Shown here: positions 27,483 through 36,400 of the stretch, in pieces
Numbering within the stretch: the first letter of the stretch is position 1
Layout of the letters: each line of letters starts with the position of its first letter
Assembly: GCA_016200895.1 (NCBI GenBank)
Contig: JACQDX010000124.1
Coordinates: forward strand, 1-64,000
Length of the DNA: 64,000 bases
Direction: 5' to 3'
Source: Burkholderiales bacterium
GTDB taxonomy: Bacteria > Pseudomonadota > Gammaproteobacteria > Burkholderiales > Burkholderiaceae_D
Notes under the pieces: generated by a model
What the model was told of the DNA's origin: nothing
The model's database searches: none
Seen by the model: only the letters and a program-made list of their open reading frames with translations
Program-made: the position numbers and the translations under genes

Positions 27483-29345
27483 ATGCATAAACATCTTGTT
27501 CGCAACTTGTTCGCTGTTGCATTGACCATGCCAAGCTTTGCCTTTGCTGCTCATCCCAGCGAGACGGAAGCAGACCGCTGGAATTTAAATGACATGTATC
27601 AGACCAAGGCTGATTGGGACAAAGATGCGATGACGCTGGAGGTGCAGTTAAAACAGTTTCAAACCTGTAGCGGTCATCTGGGTGACAATATCGCGCGTCT
27701 CAAGACTTGCCTGGACATGAATGCTGACTTGTGGAAGCGCTATGCCCGTCTGTCCAGCTATGCATTTCAGTTCCGCGATCAGGATACTGGCGACAATGCC
27801 GGCATGGACCTGGGGCAGCGCTCGGACATTTTGGGCAGTAAAGTGGAAGAAGCAACGTCTTTCCTCAGGCCAGAAATTTTGAGTATAGGCGCCAAGAAAA
27901 TACAGGCTTTTCAAACCAAAGAAAAAGGTTTGAAAATCTATGCCCATCAACTGGATGATATCTTGCGCTCTGGCCAGCATACCCTGGATAAAAAAGGGGA
28001 AGAAATTGTTGCCACCTTTGGCATGGCAACCAATACGGCCAGCGCAGTGTATTCCACCTTGTCAAATGCTGATATGCCCTGGCCCAAGGTTAAATTATCA
28101 ACAGGTGAAGAAGTACGCATAGATCAGTCCGCCTATACGAAATACCGCGCCGCGCCCAACCGTGCTGACCGCCAACTCGTATTTGATGCATTTTGGGGTA
28201 AGTGGAAAGAATTTGAACGCAGCTATGGCGTTACTTTTTACGAACAGTTAAAACGCGATTCAGCTTATGCCAAGATACGCAATTATCCAGATTCACTGAC
28301 ACAGGCACTGGATAACAACAAGTTACCACGCGAAGTTTACGACACGCTGGTGACGCAAACTCGTGCCAATCTCCCTACCCTGCATCGCTACTTCAAATTG
28401 CGCGCCAAGCTGCTTGGCGTCAAAGACCTTCGTTATTTCGATATCTATCCACCGCTGGTGTCTGGCGATTTCAAATATCCTATTAAGGACGGTATCAAAC
28501 TGATGCTGGAGTCCGTCAAGCCGCTTGGCGATGACTACACCAAGGCAATGGCAAAAGCCACGACTGAACGCTGGATGGATGTCTATCCACGTCCTCGCAA
28601 ACGCTCAGGCGCATATATGAATGGCGCAGTTTATGACGTGCATCCATACCTGCTGTTGAATTACAACGACGACTATGAGTCTGTCTCGACCCTGGGACAT
28701 GAATGGGGTCACGCCATGCATTCCTACCTGGCCAATAAGCATCAACCATTCATCAGCGCTGACTACCCCACCTTCACGGCAGAAATTGCTTCGACGACCA
28801 ACGAAGTCTTCTTGCTCGACCATATGCTGAAGATCGCGAAGAGTGATGATGAGCGTTTGCTATATCTGGGCTCGGCATTGGAAAATCTGCGCGGCACTTT
28901 CTTCCGCCAGGCCATGTTTGCCGATTTTGAGCGTGAAGTACATGCCAAGGTGGATAAAGGTGAATCCTTGACGGGTGAAGCATTGTCGAAAATCTATGGC
29001 GACATCCTGAAAAGCTATCATGGTGATAAAGAAGGCGTCATGAAGATAGACGATACTTATGCCGTAGAATGGGCGTATATTCCCCATTTCTACAATCGCT
29101 TCTATGTATTCCAGTACGCCACTTCCATCGCTGCCGGATCCATGTTTGCAGATGAGATTTTGAAGGGCCAAACTGGTGCCAAAGATAAATACCTGAATAT
29201 CCTGAAAGCTGGCGGTTCTGCTTACCCTTATGAACTGGTCAAGAGCGCAGGTGTTGATCTGGCCTCACCTGCTCCTTATCAGGCAGTGTTCGTGCGCATG
29301 AATAAAATCATGGATCAAATTGAAGCAATACAAGCGAAACGTTAA
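27483..29345 (+). CDS. exported oligoendopeptidase F (M3B family)
   Basis: A 620-aa zinc oligopeptidase. The active site is LGHEWGHAMHSYLAN (HEXXH near residue 405), followed by the third ligand Glu in FTAEIASTTNEVFLL. The N-terminus is a signal peptide (HLVRNLFAVALTMPSFAFAA), so unlike cytosolic PepF this copy should act in the periplasm or outside. PepF enzymes cut peptides of about 7-17 residues. It stands upstream of an S46 dipeptidyl peptidase gene in the same orientation, with a terminator between. Together they suggest stepwise breakdown of imported or environmental peptides. Confidence 0.9.
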   Translation: MHKHLVRNLFAVALTMPSFAFAAHPSETEADRWNLNDMYQTKADWDKDAMTLEVQLKQFQTCSGHLGDNIARLKTCLDMNADLWKRYARLSSYAFQFRDQDTGDNAGMDLGQRSDILGSKVEEATSFLRPEILSIGAKKIQAFQTKEKGLKIYAHQLDDILRSGQHTLDKKGEEIVATFGMATNTASAVYSTLSNADMPWPKVKLSTGEEVRIDQSAYTKYRAAPNRADRQLVFDAFWGKWKEFERSYGVTFYEQLKRDSAYAKIRNYPDSLTQALDNNKLPREVYDTLVTQTRANLPTLHRYFKLRAKLLGVKDLRYFDIYPPLVSGDFKYPIKDGIKLMLESVKPLGDDYTKAMAKATTERWMDVYPRPRKRSGAYMNGAVYDVHPYLLLNYNDDYESVSTLGHEWGHAMHSYLANKHQPFISADYPTFTAEIASTTNEVFLLDHMLKIAKSDDERLLYLGSALENLRGTFFRQAMFADFEREVHAKVDKGESLTGEALSKIYGDILKSYHGDKEGVMKIDDTYAVEWAYIPHFYNRFYVFQYATSIAAGSMFADEILKGQTGAKDKYLNILKAGGSAYPYELVKSAGVDLASPAPYQAVFVRMNKIMDQIEAIQAKR

Positions 29346-29399
29346 AATACCAAGTAGTTCAAACAGGAATTAATAAAATCCCTGGACATGAAAAAACCC

Positions 29400-29435
29400 T
29401 GCCTCTTCCCGTAACAGGGAGAGGCAATTTATTTT
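29400..29435 (+). terminator. intrinsic terminator after the M3 peptidase gene
   Basis: TGCCTCTTCCC (29400-29410) pairs with GGGAGAGGCA (29417-29426), with one bulged base and a 6-nt loop, followed by ATTTATTTT. It ends 27 nt before the S46 peptidase start codon. Confidence 0.75.
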
Positions 29436-29452
29436 CAAGTAATGGAAAAACA

Positions 29453-31615
29453 ATGCAAAAGAAATTCTTATTAGGACTTACGCAAAATTGTCCCAGCAAG
29501 GCGCAGCGACGAAGACAGTACTTTAGTACGGCTAGGAGCTGCAACGCAGCTGGGGCGGTTTTGCGTAAGTCCTACTTATTTCTAAGTCTGGCAATTCCTG
29601 CCCTGTCCTTCGCGGCAGAAGGTATGTGGACCTTGGACAATTTGCCGACCTCCAGATTGCAAGCAGAATACGGCTTCAAGCCCACTACAGAATGGATCAA
29701 GAACACCATGTTAAGCTCGGTCAAGCTACCTGGCTGTTCTGGTTCTTTCGTCTCCAAAGATGGCCTGGTCATGACCAATCATCATTGCGCGTCTGGCTGT
29801 ATAGAACAGTTATCGACAGCCAAACAAAATTATGTAGGAAACGGCTTCCTGGCTAAGAAGCGTGAAGAAGAACAAGTTTGTCCAGCACTGGAATTAAACC
29901 GACTGGAAGACATCAGCGATGTGACAGACGACGTGAAGAAAACCACTGCGGGTCTTGAAGGTGCAGATTTCAAACAGGCACAAAATGCCATCTATGCCAA
30001 ACTGACGTCCGCCTGCGTAGGTGACGACAAGGAAAAAACCCGTTGCGATATCGTCGATCTTTATCATGGTGGCCGCTATCATCTGTATAAATACCATCGC
30101 TATGCCGATACCCGCCTGGTATGGGCACCAGAAAAATCCATCGCTTTTTTTGGTGGCGACCCGGACAATTTCAATTTTCCCCGCTATGACCTCGACATCA
30201 CCATGTTGCGTGTGTACGAGAACGGCAAACCGGCTGAAATCAAAAATTTCTTCCCTTTCAGCAAGACCGGGGCACAAGAAGGTGAACTGACGTTTATTAC
30301 TGGTCACCCTGGCTCCACCCAGCGTCAACTGACTATGGCACAATTGAACAGCTTGCGTGATATTGGCCTTATCGACAACTTGCAACATTTAGCAGAATTG
30401 CGCGGTGTGCTCACGCAATATCGCAAGACCAGCGCAGAAGCAGCGCGCACCGCTGATCACCTGTTATTCAATACAGAAAATAGCTATAAGGCTGGCATTG
30501 GCAGACTGAAAACCCTGCTGGCCCCAGAATTCATCGCCCGCAAGCAAGCAGAAGAAGCTGCCTTGCGCCAGTTTGTTGATTCCAGGCCAGAACTCAAGAC
30601 AAAAGTCAGCGGCGCCTGGGATACCATTGCCAGGGCTCAGGAAAACTACCGTCAGTTACATAGAATCTCCAGCATGACAGAAGGAGGAGCCGCTTTCTCC
30701 AGCGACTATTTCCGCATCGCCCGCAATCTTGTTCGTGCGGCAGATGAAAAAATAAAAAACAATGCTGATCGCTTGCCAGAATTTACCGATACGCGCCTGC
30801 CTGGCGTGCAGCAAATGGTGTTTTCAAAAGCGCCAATTTACCCGGAATTCGAGAAAGTCAAACTGACACACTCCCTGACCAAGATGCGTGAAGACCTGGG
30901 AACCAATCACGCATTCGTCAAGCAGGTATTAGGAAAACTCTCGCCCGATCAACTGACAGAAAAACTGGTCAGCAAAACCCGTCTGGCGGATATTGAATAC
31001 CGCAAAACCTTATGGAATGGCGGCAAGGAGGCCATTGTGCAGTCTGATGACCCTTTCATCAAACTGGCCTTGGCAGTCGACGCTGAATCTCGTAGCGTAC
31101 GCAAGCGCATGGAACAGGAAGTACAGACAGTAGTGCAAAAAAATTCAGAATTGATTGCACAAGCCCGTTTTGCCCAGACCGGCACCAGTGTGTATCCTGA
31201 CGCTACCGGCACCCTGCGCCTGTCTTATGGCGAGGTCAAAGGCTGGCAGTCTGGAGAGAACACCGTCAAACCTTTTACCAATTTTGCAGGGGCATTTGAG
31301 CATGAGACTGGAGCCTATCCATTTGCCTTGCCTGCGTCCTGGCATGTAGCCAAAAGTAAGCTGAATATGCAACAGCACTACAATTTCGTGAGCAATAATG
31401 ACATCATAGGCGGCAATTCTGGCAGTCCCCTCATCAACAAGAATGGTGAAATTGTCGGTCTGGTCTTTGATGGCAACATCCACTCTCTGGGTGGTGCTTT
31501 CTGGTTTGATGAACGCAGCAACCGTAGTGTCGCCGTACACAGTGGCGGCATACTGGAAGCAATGGATAAAATTTACCATGCCGAGGAATTGCTGAAGGAA
31601 TTAAACGGCAGGTAA
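29453..31615 (+). CDS. S46 family dipeptidyl peptidase (DPP7 type) with MITE inside the signal peptide
   Basis: A 720-aa serine peptidase that removes dipeptides from peptide N-termini. The catalytic His is in TNHHCASGC (near 108) and the Ser is in GGNSGSPLINKNGE (near 655). The residue 18 after the Ser, in LVFDGN, is Gly. By family knowledge this marks DPP7-type (hydrophobic/aliphatic P1) rather than DPP11 (Arg, acidic P1). The first six codons and residues from about 43 would join to a textbook signal peptide (MQKKFLFLSLAIPALSFA). A 102-bp inverted-repeat element plus 6-bp duplication now adds 36 codons in frame. A TTG at 29561 inside the element could restart translation at MRKSYLFLSLAIPALSFA. 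Export may thus persist. Confidence 0.88.
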   Translation: MQKKFLLGLTQNCPSKAQRRRQYFSTARSCNAAGAVLRKSYLFLSLAIPALSFAAEGMWTLDNLPTSRLQAEYGFKPTTEWIKNTMLSSVKLPGCSGSFVSKDGLVMTNHHCASGCIEQLSTAKQNYVGNGFLAKKREEEQVCPALELNRLEDISDVTDDVKKTTAGLEGADFKQAQNAIYAKLTSACVGDDKEKTRCDIVDLYHGGRYHLYKYHRYADTRLVWAPEKSIAFFGGDPDNFNFPRYDLDITMLRVYENGKPAEIKNFFPFSKTGAQEGELTFITGHPGSTQRQLTMAQLNSLRDIGLIDNLQHLAELRGVLTQYRKTSAEAARTADHLLFNTENSYKAGIGRLKTLLAPEFIARKQAEEAALRQFVDSRPELKTKVSGAWDTIARAQENYRQLHRISSMTEGGAAFSSDYFRIARNLVRAADEKIKNNADRLPEFTDTRLPGVQQMVFSKAPIYPEFEKVKLTHSLTKMREDLGTNHAFVKQVLGKLSPDQLTEKLVSKTRLADIEYRKTLWNGGKEAIVQSDDPFIKLALAVDAESRSVRKRMEQEVQTVVQKNSELIAQARFAQTGTSVYPDATGTLRLSYGEVKGWQSGENTVKPFTNFAGAFEHETGAYPFALPASWHVAKSKLNMQQHYNFVSNNDIIGGNSGSPLINKNGEIVGLVFDGNIHSLGGAFWFDERSNRSVAVHSGGILEAMDKIYHAEELLKELNGR
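29473..29574. mobile_element. MITE-like element inserted in the S46 peptidase signal-peptide codons
   Basis: The ends are inverted repeats: AGGACTTACGCAAAA at 29473-29487 and its complement at 29559-29573, with further similarity inward (TTGTCCCAGC against CCGCCCCAGC). Inside are two small palindromes (GTAC TTTA GTAC and AGCTGC AAC GCAGCT). The flanks repeat CTTATT (29467-29472 and 29575-29580). Removing the element and one copy restores a normal signal peptide in frame. An alternative reading is a TA target (element 29474-29572), which would shift the frame. The element has no transposase, so mobility would need one in trans. Confidence 0.8.
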
Positions 31616-31640
31616 TATCCACTGCAGTAAGAAGCCAAAG

Positions 31641-31672
31641 AGCCATGCTGGTGCATACCTGCGTGGCTTTTT
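31641..31672 (+). terminator. intrinsic terminator after the S46 peptidase gene
   Basis: AGCCATGC (31641-31648) pairs over 8 bp (one G-U) with GCGTGGCT (31661-31668), 12-nt loop, followed by TTTT. Confidence 0.65.
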
Positions 31673-31702
31673 AATTAATAATATCATCACAGTTCAACAT
31701 TT

Positions 31703-31716
31703 TTGATCCTGATCAA
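31703..31716 (+). promoter_or_regulatory. perfect FNR/ANR-type box upstream of haemerythrin gene
   Basis: TTGATCCTGATCAA is an exact match to the FNR/ANR consensus TTGAT-N4-ATCAA. Its centre is about 66 bp before the haemerythrin start codon. A site at -41.5 would put the transcript start near 31751, compatible with activation under low oxygen. Confidence 0.75.
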
Positions 31717-31775
31717 CAGCTCTCCCCCTTCGACAAAGTAAAGTAAGGAAAAGAATAGTAAGGAGGCTCTTCATC

Positions 31776-32375
31776 ATGTCAGTCAGAAATATCTACCCTG
31801 CTTCGCTGCGCATCATTCAGGATGAGCATGAGCACCTGTCTTCTGTCATACAAGGCATGCGCTATTTTGTCAGGCAAATAGAGAGCGGTGGCAATGCGCC
31901 TGATTTGAAGGTTTTCCGTGCGATGCTGTACTACATCATGGAATATCCCGAAAAAGTCCACCATCCCAAGGAAGACCAATACCTGTTTGCCAAAATCAAG
32001 GAAAGAACGCATCAACTCGACAGCGAGCTCGATGCTTTAAGCGAACAACACAGCAAAGGTGAGCTGATGGCGCACAAACTGTTTCATGCATTGCTGGATT
32101 ATGAGTTTGGTGGAAAACCTGCTTTCGCACAGTTTCGTGATCTGGTAGAGCAGTATGCCCTTTTTTACTTTGCCCACATGCGGGCAGAAGAAGAGCGCAT
32201 CATGCCTGTAGCCAGACAAGTACTGAATGACAAGGACTGGAAAGAAGTAGATGCAGCATTTCTGGAAAACCGCAAAATGCTGGATGATGCTGGCAATCGT
32301 TATAGATACGAGCAACTGTTCTCACTCATCGTCAATATCGCTCCTGCACCTATCGGTGTTGGAGATCCTATTTAA
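31776..32375 (+). CDS. haemerythrin domain-containing protein
   Basis: A 199-aa soluble four-helix protein with the metal-binding pattern of haemerythrins: IIQDEHEHL, VHHPKEDQYLF (the HxxxE-like pair), EQHSKGELMAHKL and FAHMRAEEERIMP. It should hold a non-haem di-iron centre that binds O2 or reacts with NO or peroxide. AGGAGG precedes the ATG. The perfect FNR box upstream suggests induction at low oxygen, fitting O2 handling or nitrosative stress. It is a single gene convergent with the EamA transporter (7 bp between stops). Confidence 0.88.
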   Translation: MSVRNIYPASLRIIQDEHEHLSSVIQGMRYFVRQIESGGNAPDLKVFRAMLYYIMEYPEKVHHPKEDQYLFAKIKERTHQLDSELDALSEQHSKGELMAHKLFHALLDYEFGGKPAFAQFRDLVEQYALFYFAHMRAEEERIMPVARQVLNDKDWKEVDAAFLENRKMLDDAGNRYRYEQLFSLIVNIAPAPIGVGDPI

Positions 32376-32382
32376 GCAAAAC

Positions 32383-33279
32383 CTAGCGCCGTGAAGACAG
32401 GAAAATGCCACCAACAATGCACATGAAAGCCAGCGCATGAAATACATGTGGCGTTTCCCCAAGAAATGCGGATGACATCAGGGCTGCAAACAAGGGAGTC
32501 AGGTTATTGAAAAAAGCGGCGATATTGGGCCCCACTCTTTGCACACCCAGGCCCCAACAACGAAAAGCAATCACTGCCGGACCGACAGCAACAAAAGCCA
32601 GGGCAGCGAATAGCATGGGGCTCCAGTGTATGGCCGGCTTGGTCACCGCCCATTCAGTCGCAGAGAACAGGCCGGACCACAATACACCAAAGCTGACTTG
32701 CGCGAGTAAAAAATCAGCCCAGTGATTACGTAATTCACCGTCATTACCGCGCGTCAGCAACCAGCTATACACTGACCAGGTGATAGTGGCAATGATCATG
32801 AAAATATCACCAGGAACCAGATGCAGCGACAGCAATTGTCTTATTTCGCCACGGCTTAAAACGATCAACACGCCAACTATAGACAATACCGCCCCAGCCA
32901 ATTGCCAACGCGAGACCTTGGCCTGGAAGAACAGGCTACCGACCATCATCATCCACACCGGCATACTGGCGGCAACCAGGGTGACATTGATCGGTGTGGA
33001 ACTCTGCAAGGCCAGGTATTGCAAGGCATTGTACAAACCCACACCCAGCAAACCCAGAACAGCAAAGCGCCGCCAGTTACGCCACAACATGCTGTCACGG
33101 CGATAAATGTGGAAAGCCATGGGCAGGAGTATCAAAAAGGCCAATACCCAACGTATGAAGTTCAAGGTGATAGGCGGCACCATCTCATGAATCATGCGCC
33201 CGACGACAGCGTTACCCGCCCAGAGCAAAGGCGGTATGACAAGCAAGAAGATCGTTGCGGGGTTCAATTTATGATTCAT
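32383..33279 (-). CDS. EamA/DMT-family transporter
   Basis: A 298-aa 10-helix drug/metabolite exporter with two EamA repeats (about 8-140 and 155-290). It begins IFLLVIPPLLWAGNAVVGR, carries LNFIRWVLAFLILLP, and in the second repeat VQRVGPNIAAFFNNLTPLF and SAFLGETPHVFHAL. ATG at 33279 gives the usual short N-terminus; the frame also contains an ATG at 33291. Substrate unknown; relatives export amino acids or metabolites. It converges on the haemerythrin gene and sits downstream of hrpA on the same strand. Confidence 0.85.
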   Translation of the reverse strand: MNHKLNPATIFLLVIPPLLWAGNAVVGRMIHEMVPPITLNFIRWVLAFLILLPMAFHIYRRDSMLWRNWRRFAVLGLLGVGLYNALQYLALQSSTPINVTLVAASMPVWMMMVGSLFFQAKVSRWQLAGAVLSIVGVLIVLSRGEIRQLLSLHLVPGDIFMIIATITWSVYSWLLTRGNDGELRNHWADFLLAQVSFGVLWSGLFSATEWAVTKPAIHWSPMLFAALAFVAVGPAVIAFRCWGLGVQRVGPNIAAFFNNLTPLFAALMSSAFLGETPHVFHALAFMCIVGGIFLSSRR

Positions 33280-33413
33280 GAATATCAGCATGCCTATAAA
33301 AAAGCAGGCAGTATCAGGTGTATTAACCTGTCTGCCTGCCCTCAGCATACAACAAGCAAACAAGCTTTGCCTGCGGCCATGCTATTACTCATTTAATGCT
33401 GATCTATTGACGG

Positions 33414-36400
33414 CTATCGCTGCAAACTTTCCCACACTTTTTGCAGGCGCTTGACAGACACCGGCATGGGAGTACGCAGTTCCTGCGCAAACAATGAAAC
33501 CCTGAGTTCTTCCAGCAACCAGCGGAACTCCAGCAACTTGGGGTCTGCATCAACTCCCGTCTTGCGTGGATGGCGTTGCCAGGCCTGGGCCACACTATTC
33601 CATTCAGCCAGCAGTTTCTGGTCACGCGCCGGATCGGCACGTAGCTTGTCCATGCGTACCGTGATCGCCTTCAGATAACGCGGAAAGTGCGACAACTGGG
33701 TGAAATCATTTTCCGCGATAAAGTGCTTGGTCACCAGCATCTGCAATTGCGCCTGCATATCAGCAGCAGCTTGCGCATGCGCCTTGATGCCTTGCAGTTT
33801 CTTGGGCAGGCCATGGTATTCGGCCAGTATTTGCGCGGCTGTGCGGGCAATTTCATTAGCCAGCAAATTCAATCTCGCCTTGCCCTCGTCACGGCGCTTA
33901 TTGAATTCACCTGAATTCGCAGGTAAAGGGTTTTGCAAAAAAGCACTTTCTATCGCGACCTGGATAATCTGGTCACGCAATTCCTCTTGCGAACCCAGGG
34001 CCATGAATTGCATACCCATCTGCTGCAAGCCAGGGATATTTTTTTCCAGGAACTTGATTTGCTCTTTTAATTGCAAGGCAAACAGGCGTCGCAAACCTAT
34101 GCGGTGTATGCGGCTTGCCTCATCCGGATCATCAAACACTTCGATATGGCAATGCGTAAGCTTGTCCACCAGTGCCGGATAGCCAATGAGCGTTTGCTTG
34201 CCTTGCTGGACTTCCAGCAACTCGGGCAGACTGTCGAAAGTCCAGGCTGTCAGGTTTTCCTGCTTAAATGCCGGTATTACGGCATTAGTCTGTACGTTGG
34301 CAGTTGCAGGTTTCCCCGCATTGCGGACTGATTTCTCTTCTGCCGCAGCAGCCTGCTTGGTCGCAACGGGACTCGTATCCAGCAAAGCCAGTTTCTCGGC
34401 GCTGGCAATACGCTGAAAACTCTCGCGTGCCTGCCCACCAAATTCTGCGCGCAGGCTGGCCAGGTTACGCCCCATTTCCAGTTGACGGCCATGTTCATCA
34501 ACGACTTTGAAGTTCATCGTCAAATGCACAGGCACGGTCTCAAATTTAAAATCCGTGGTCTTGCATAGCAAGCCTTTTTGCTCGCGCATATCGGCAATCA
34601 CGGCATCGAGAAAATTGCCTTTGCCAAAATCATTACGCTCACAAAAACCAGCCGCATATTCCGGGATGGGTACGCAGTGACGACGTATTTTTTGCGGCAA
34701 GGACTTGATCAGCAAATGTACCTTTTCCTTGAGCATACCGGGTACCAGCCATTCACAGCGGTCTGCCGATACCTGGTTCAGTGAAAACAAAGGCACAGTC
34801 AATGTCACACCATCGCGTGGGCTGCCTGGTTCAAAGTGATAACTGAGTTGCAAAGCCACCCCCGACACCTGCATGGTCTTGGGGAATAGATCTGTAGTGA
34901 CGCCTGCTGCTTCATGGCGCATTAACTCGTCCTTGTTCAGGTACAAGAGCTTGGGATTGGCTTTGGTCGCTTCCTTATGCCACTCTTCAAACAGCACGGC
35001 GTTGTACACATCGGCTGGCAAGTGCTGATCATAAAAAGCCACGATCAGTTCTTCATCCACCAGCACATCCAGGCGGCGTGATTTGTGTTCGAGGTTTTCG
35101 ATCTCGCGCACCAGTTTCTGGTTATACGCAAAGAAAGGGGCGCGGGTGTCAAACTCGCCTTCGACCAGCGCATCGCGGATGAACATCTCACGCGCCTCTG
35201 CAGGATGCGTCAAGCCATACTGGGTGCGGCGCTGGCTATATACAACCAAGCCATACAAAGTGGCACGTTCAAAGGCAGATACCTGACCTGCACGCTTTTC
35301 CCAGCGCGGCTCACCGTAGGATTTTTTCAGCAAATGCTCGCCGATTTTTTCCAGCCATTCAGGATTGATCTGGGCGATGCAACGGCCATACAAACGTGTG
35401 GTATCCACCAGTTCAGCCGCCATGATCCAGCGCCCGGCTTTTTTGACCAAAGTAGAACCCGGCCAGATATAAAATTTAATGCCACGTGCGCCAAGGTAAT
35501 GCGCTTCTTCATCTGACTTGTAGCCGATATTGCCCAGCAAGCCCGTTAGCAGAGACAGATGCAATTGTTCATAGGTAGCTGGTGCTTCATTCAAACGCCA
35601 GCCCTGCTCTTTGACGATGGTCAGCAATTGCGAATGCACTTCACGCCATTCGCGCAAGCGCATCTGGCTCAGGAAATTGGCGCGACAATTATCTTGCAAC
35701 TGGCGATTGGTTTTTTTATGCTCGATAGCATCTTCAAACCATTTCCAGATTTTCAGGTAAGACTGGAATTCAGACTTTTCATCGGCAAATTTCTTGTGCG
35801 CCATGTCCGCCGCAGCCTGCGCCTCCATAGGGCGGTCACGCGGGTCTTGCACCGACAAGGCAGCAGCAATAATCAACACTTCCTGCAAGGCCTGGTTGTC
35901 ACGCGCAGCCAGGATCATGCGGCCCACGCGCGGGTCCAGCGGCAGTTTCGCCAACTGCCTGCCAACCGGCGTCAGCTGATTGACTTCGTCCATGGCTCCC
36001 AGTTCTTGCAGGAGCTGGTACCCGTCAGCAATCGCCCGGCCTGGTGGCGGCTCTATGAAGGGGAAAGTCTCGACATCAGTCAGGCGCAGAGATTTCATGC
36101 GCAAAATAACGGCTGCGAGGGATGAACGCAAAATTTCTGGCTCGGTAAACTTTGGCCTTTGCAAATAATCCTGCTCATCGTACAGGCGTATGCAAACACC
36201 AGCCGCAACACGGCCGCAACGACCGGCGCGCTGGTTGGCAGCCGACTGGGCGACTGCCTCTATCTGCAGTTGCTCGACTTTATTCCGGTAGCTGTAGCGC
36301 TTGACGCGTGCCAGACCGGCATCGACGACATAGCGTATGCCGGGCACAGTCAGCGAGGTTTCAGCCACATTGGTCGCCAGGACGATGCGGCGTGCATTCG

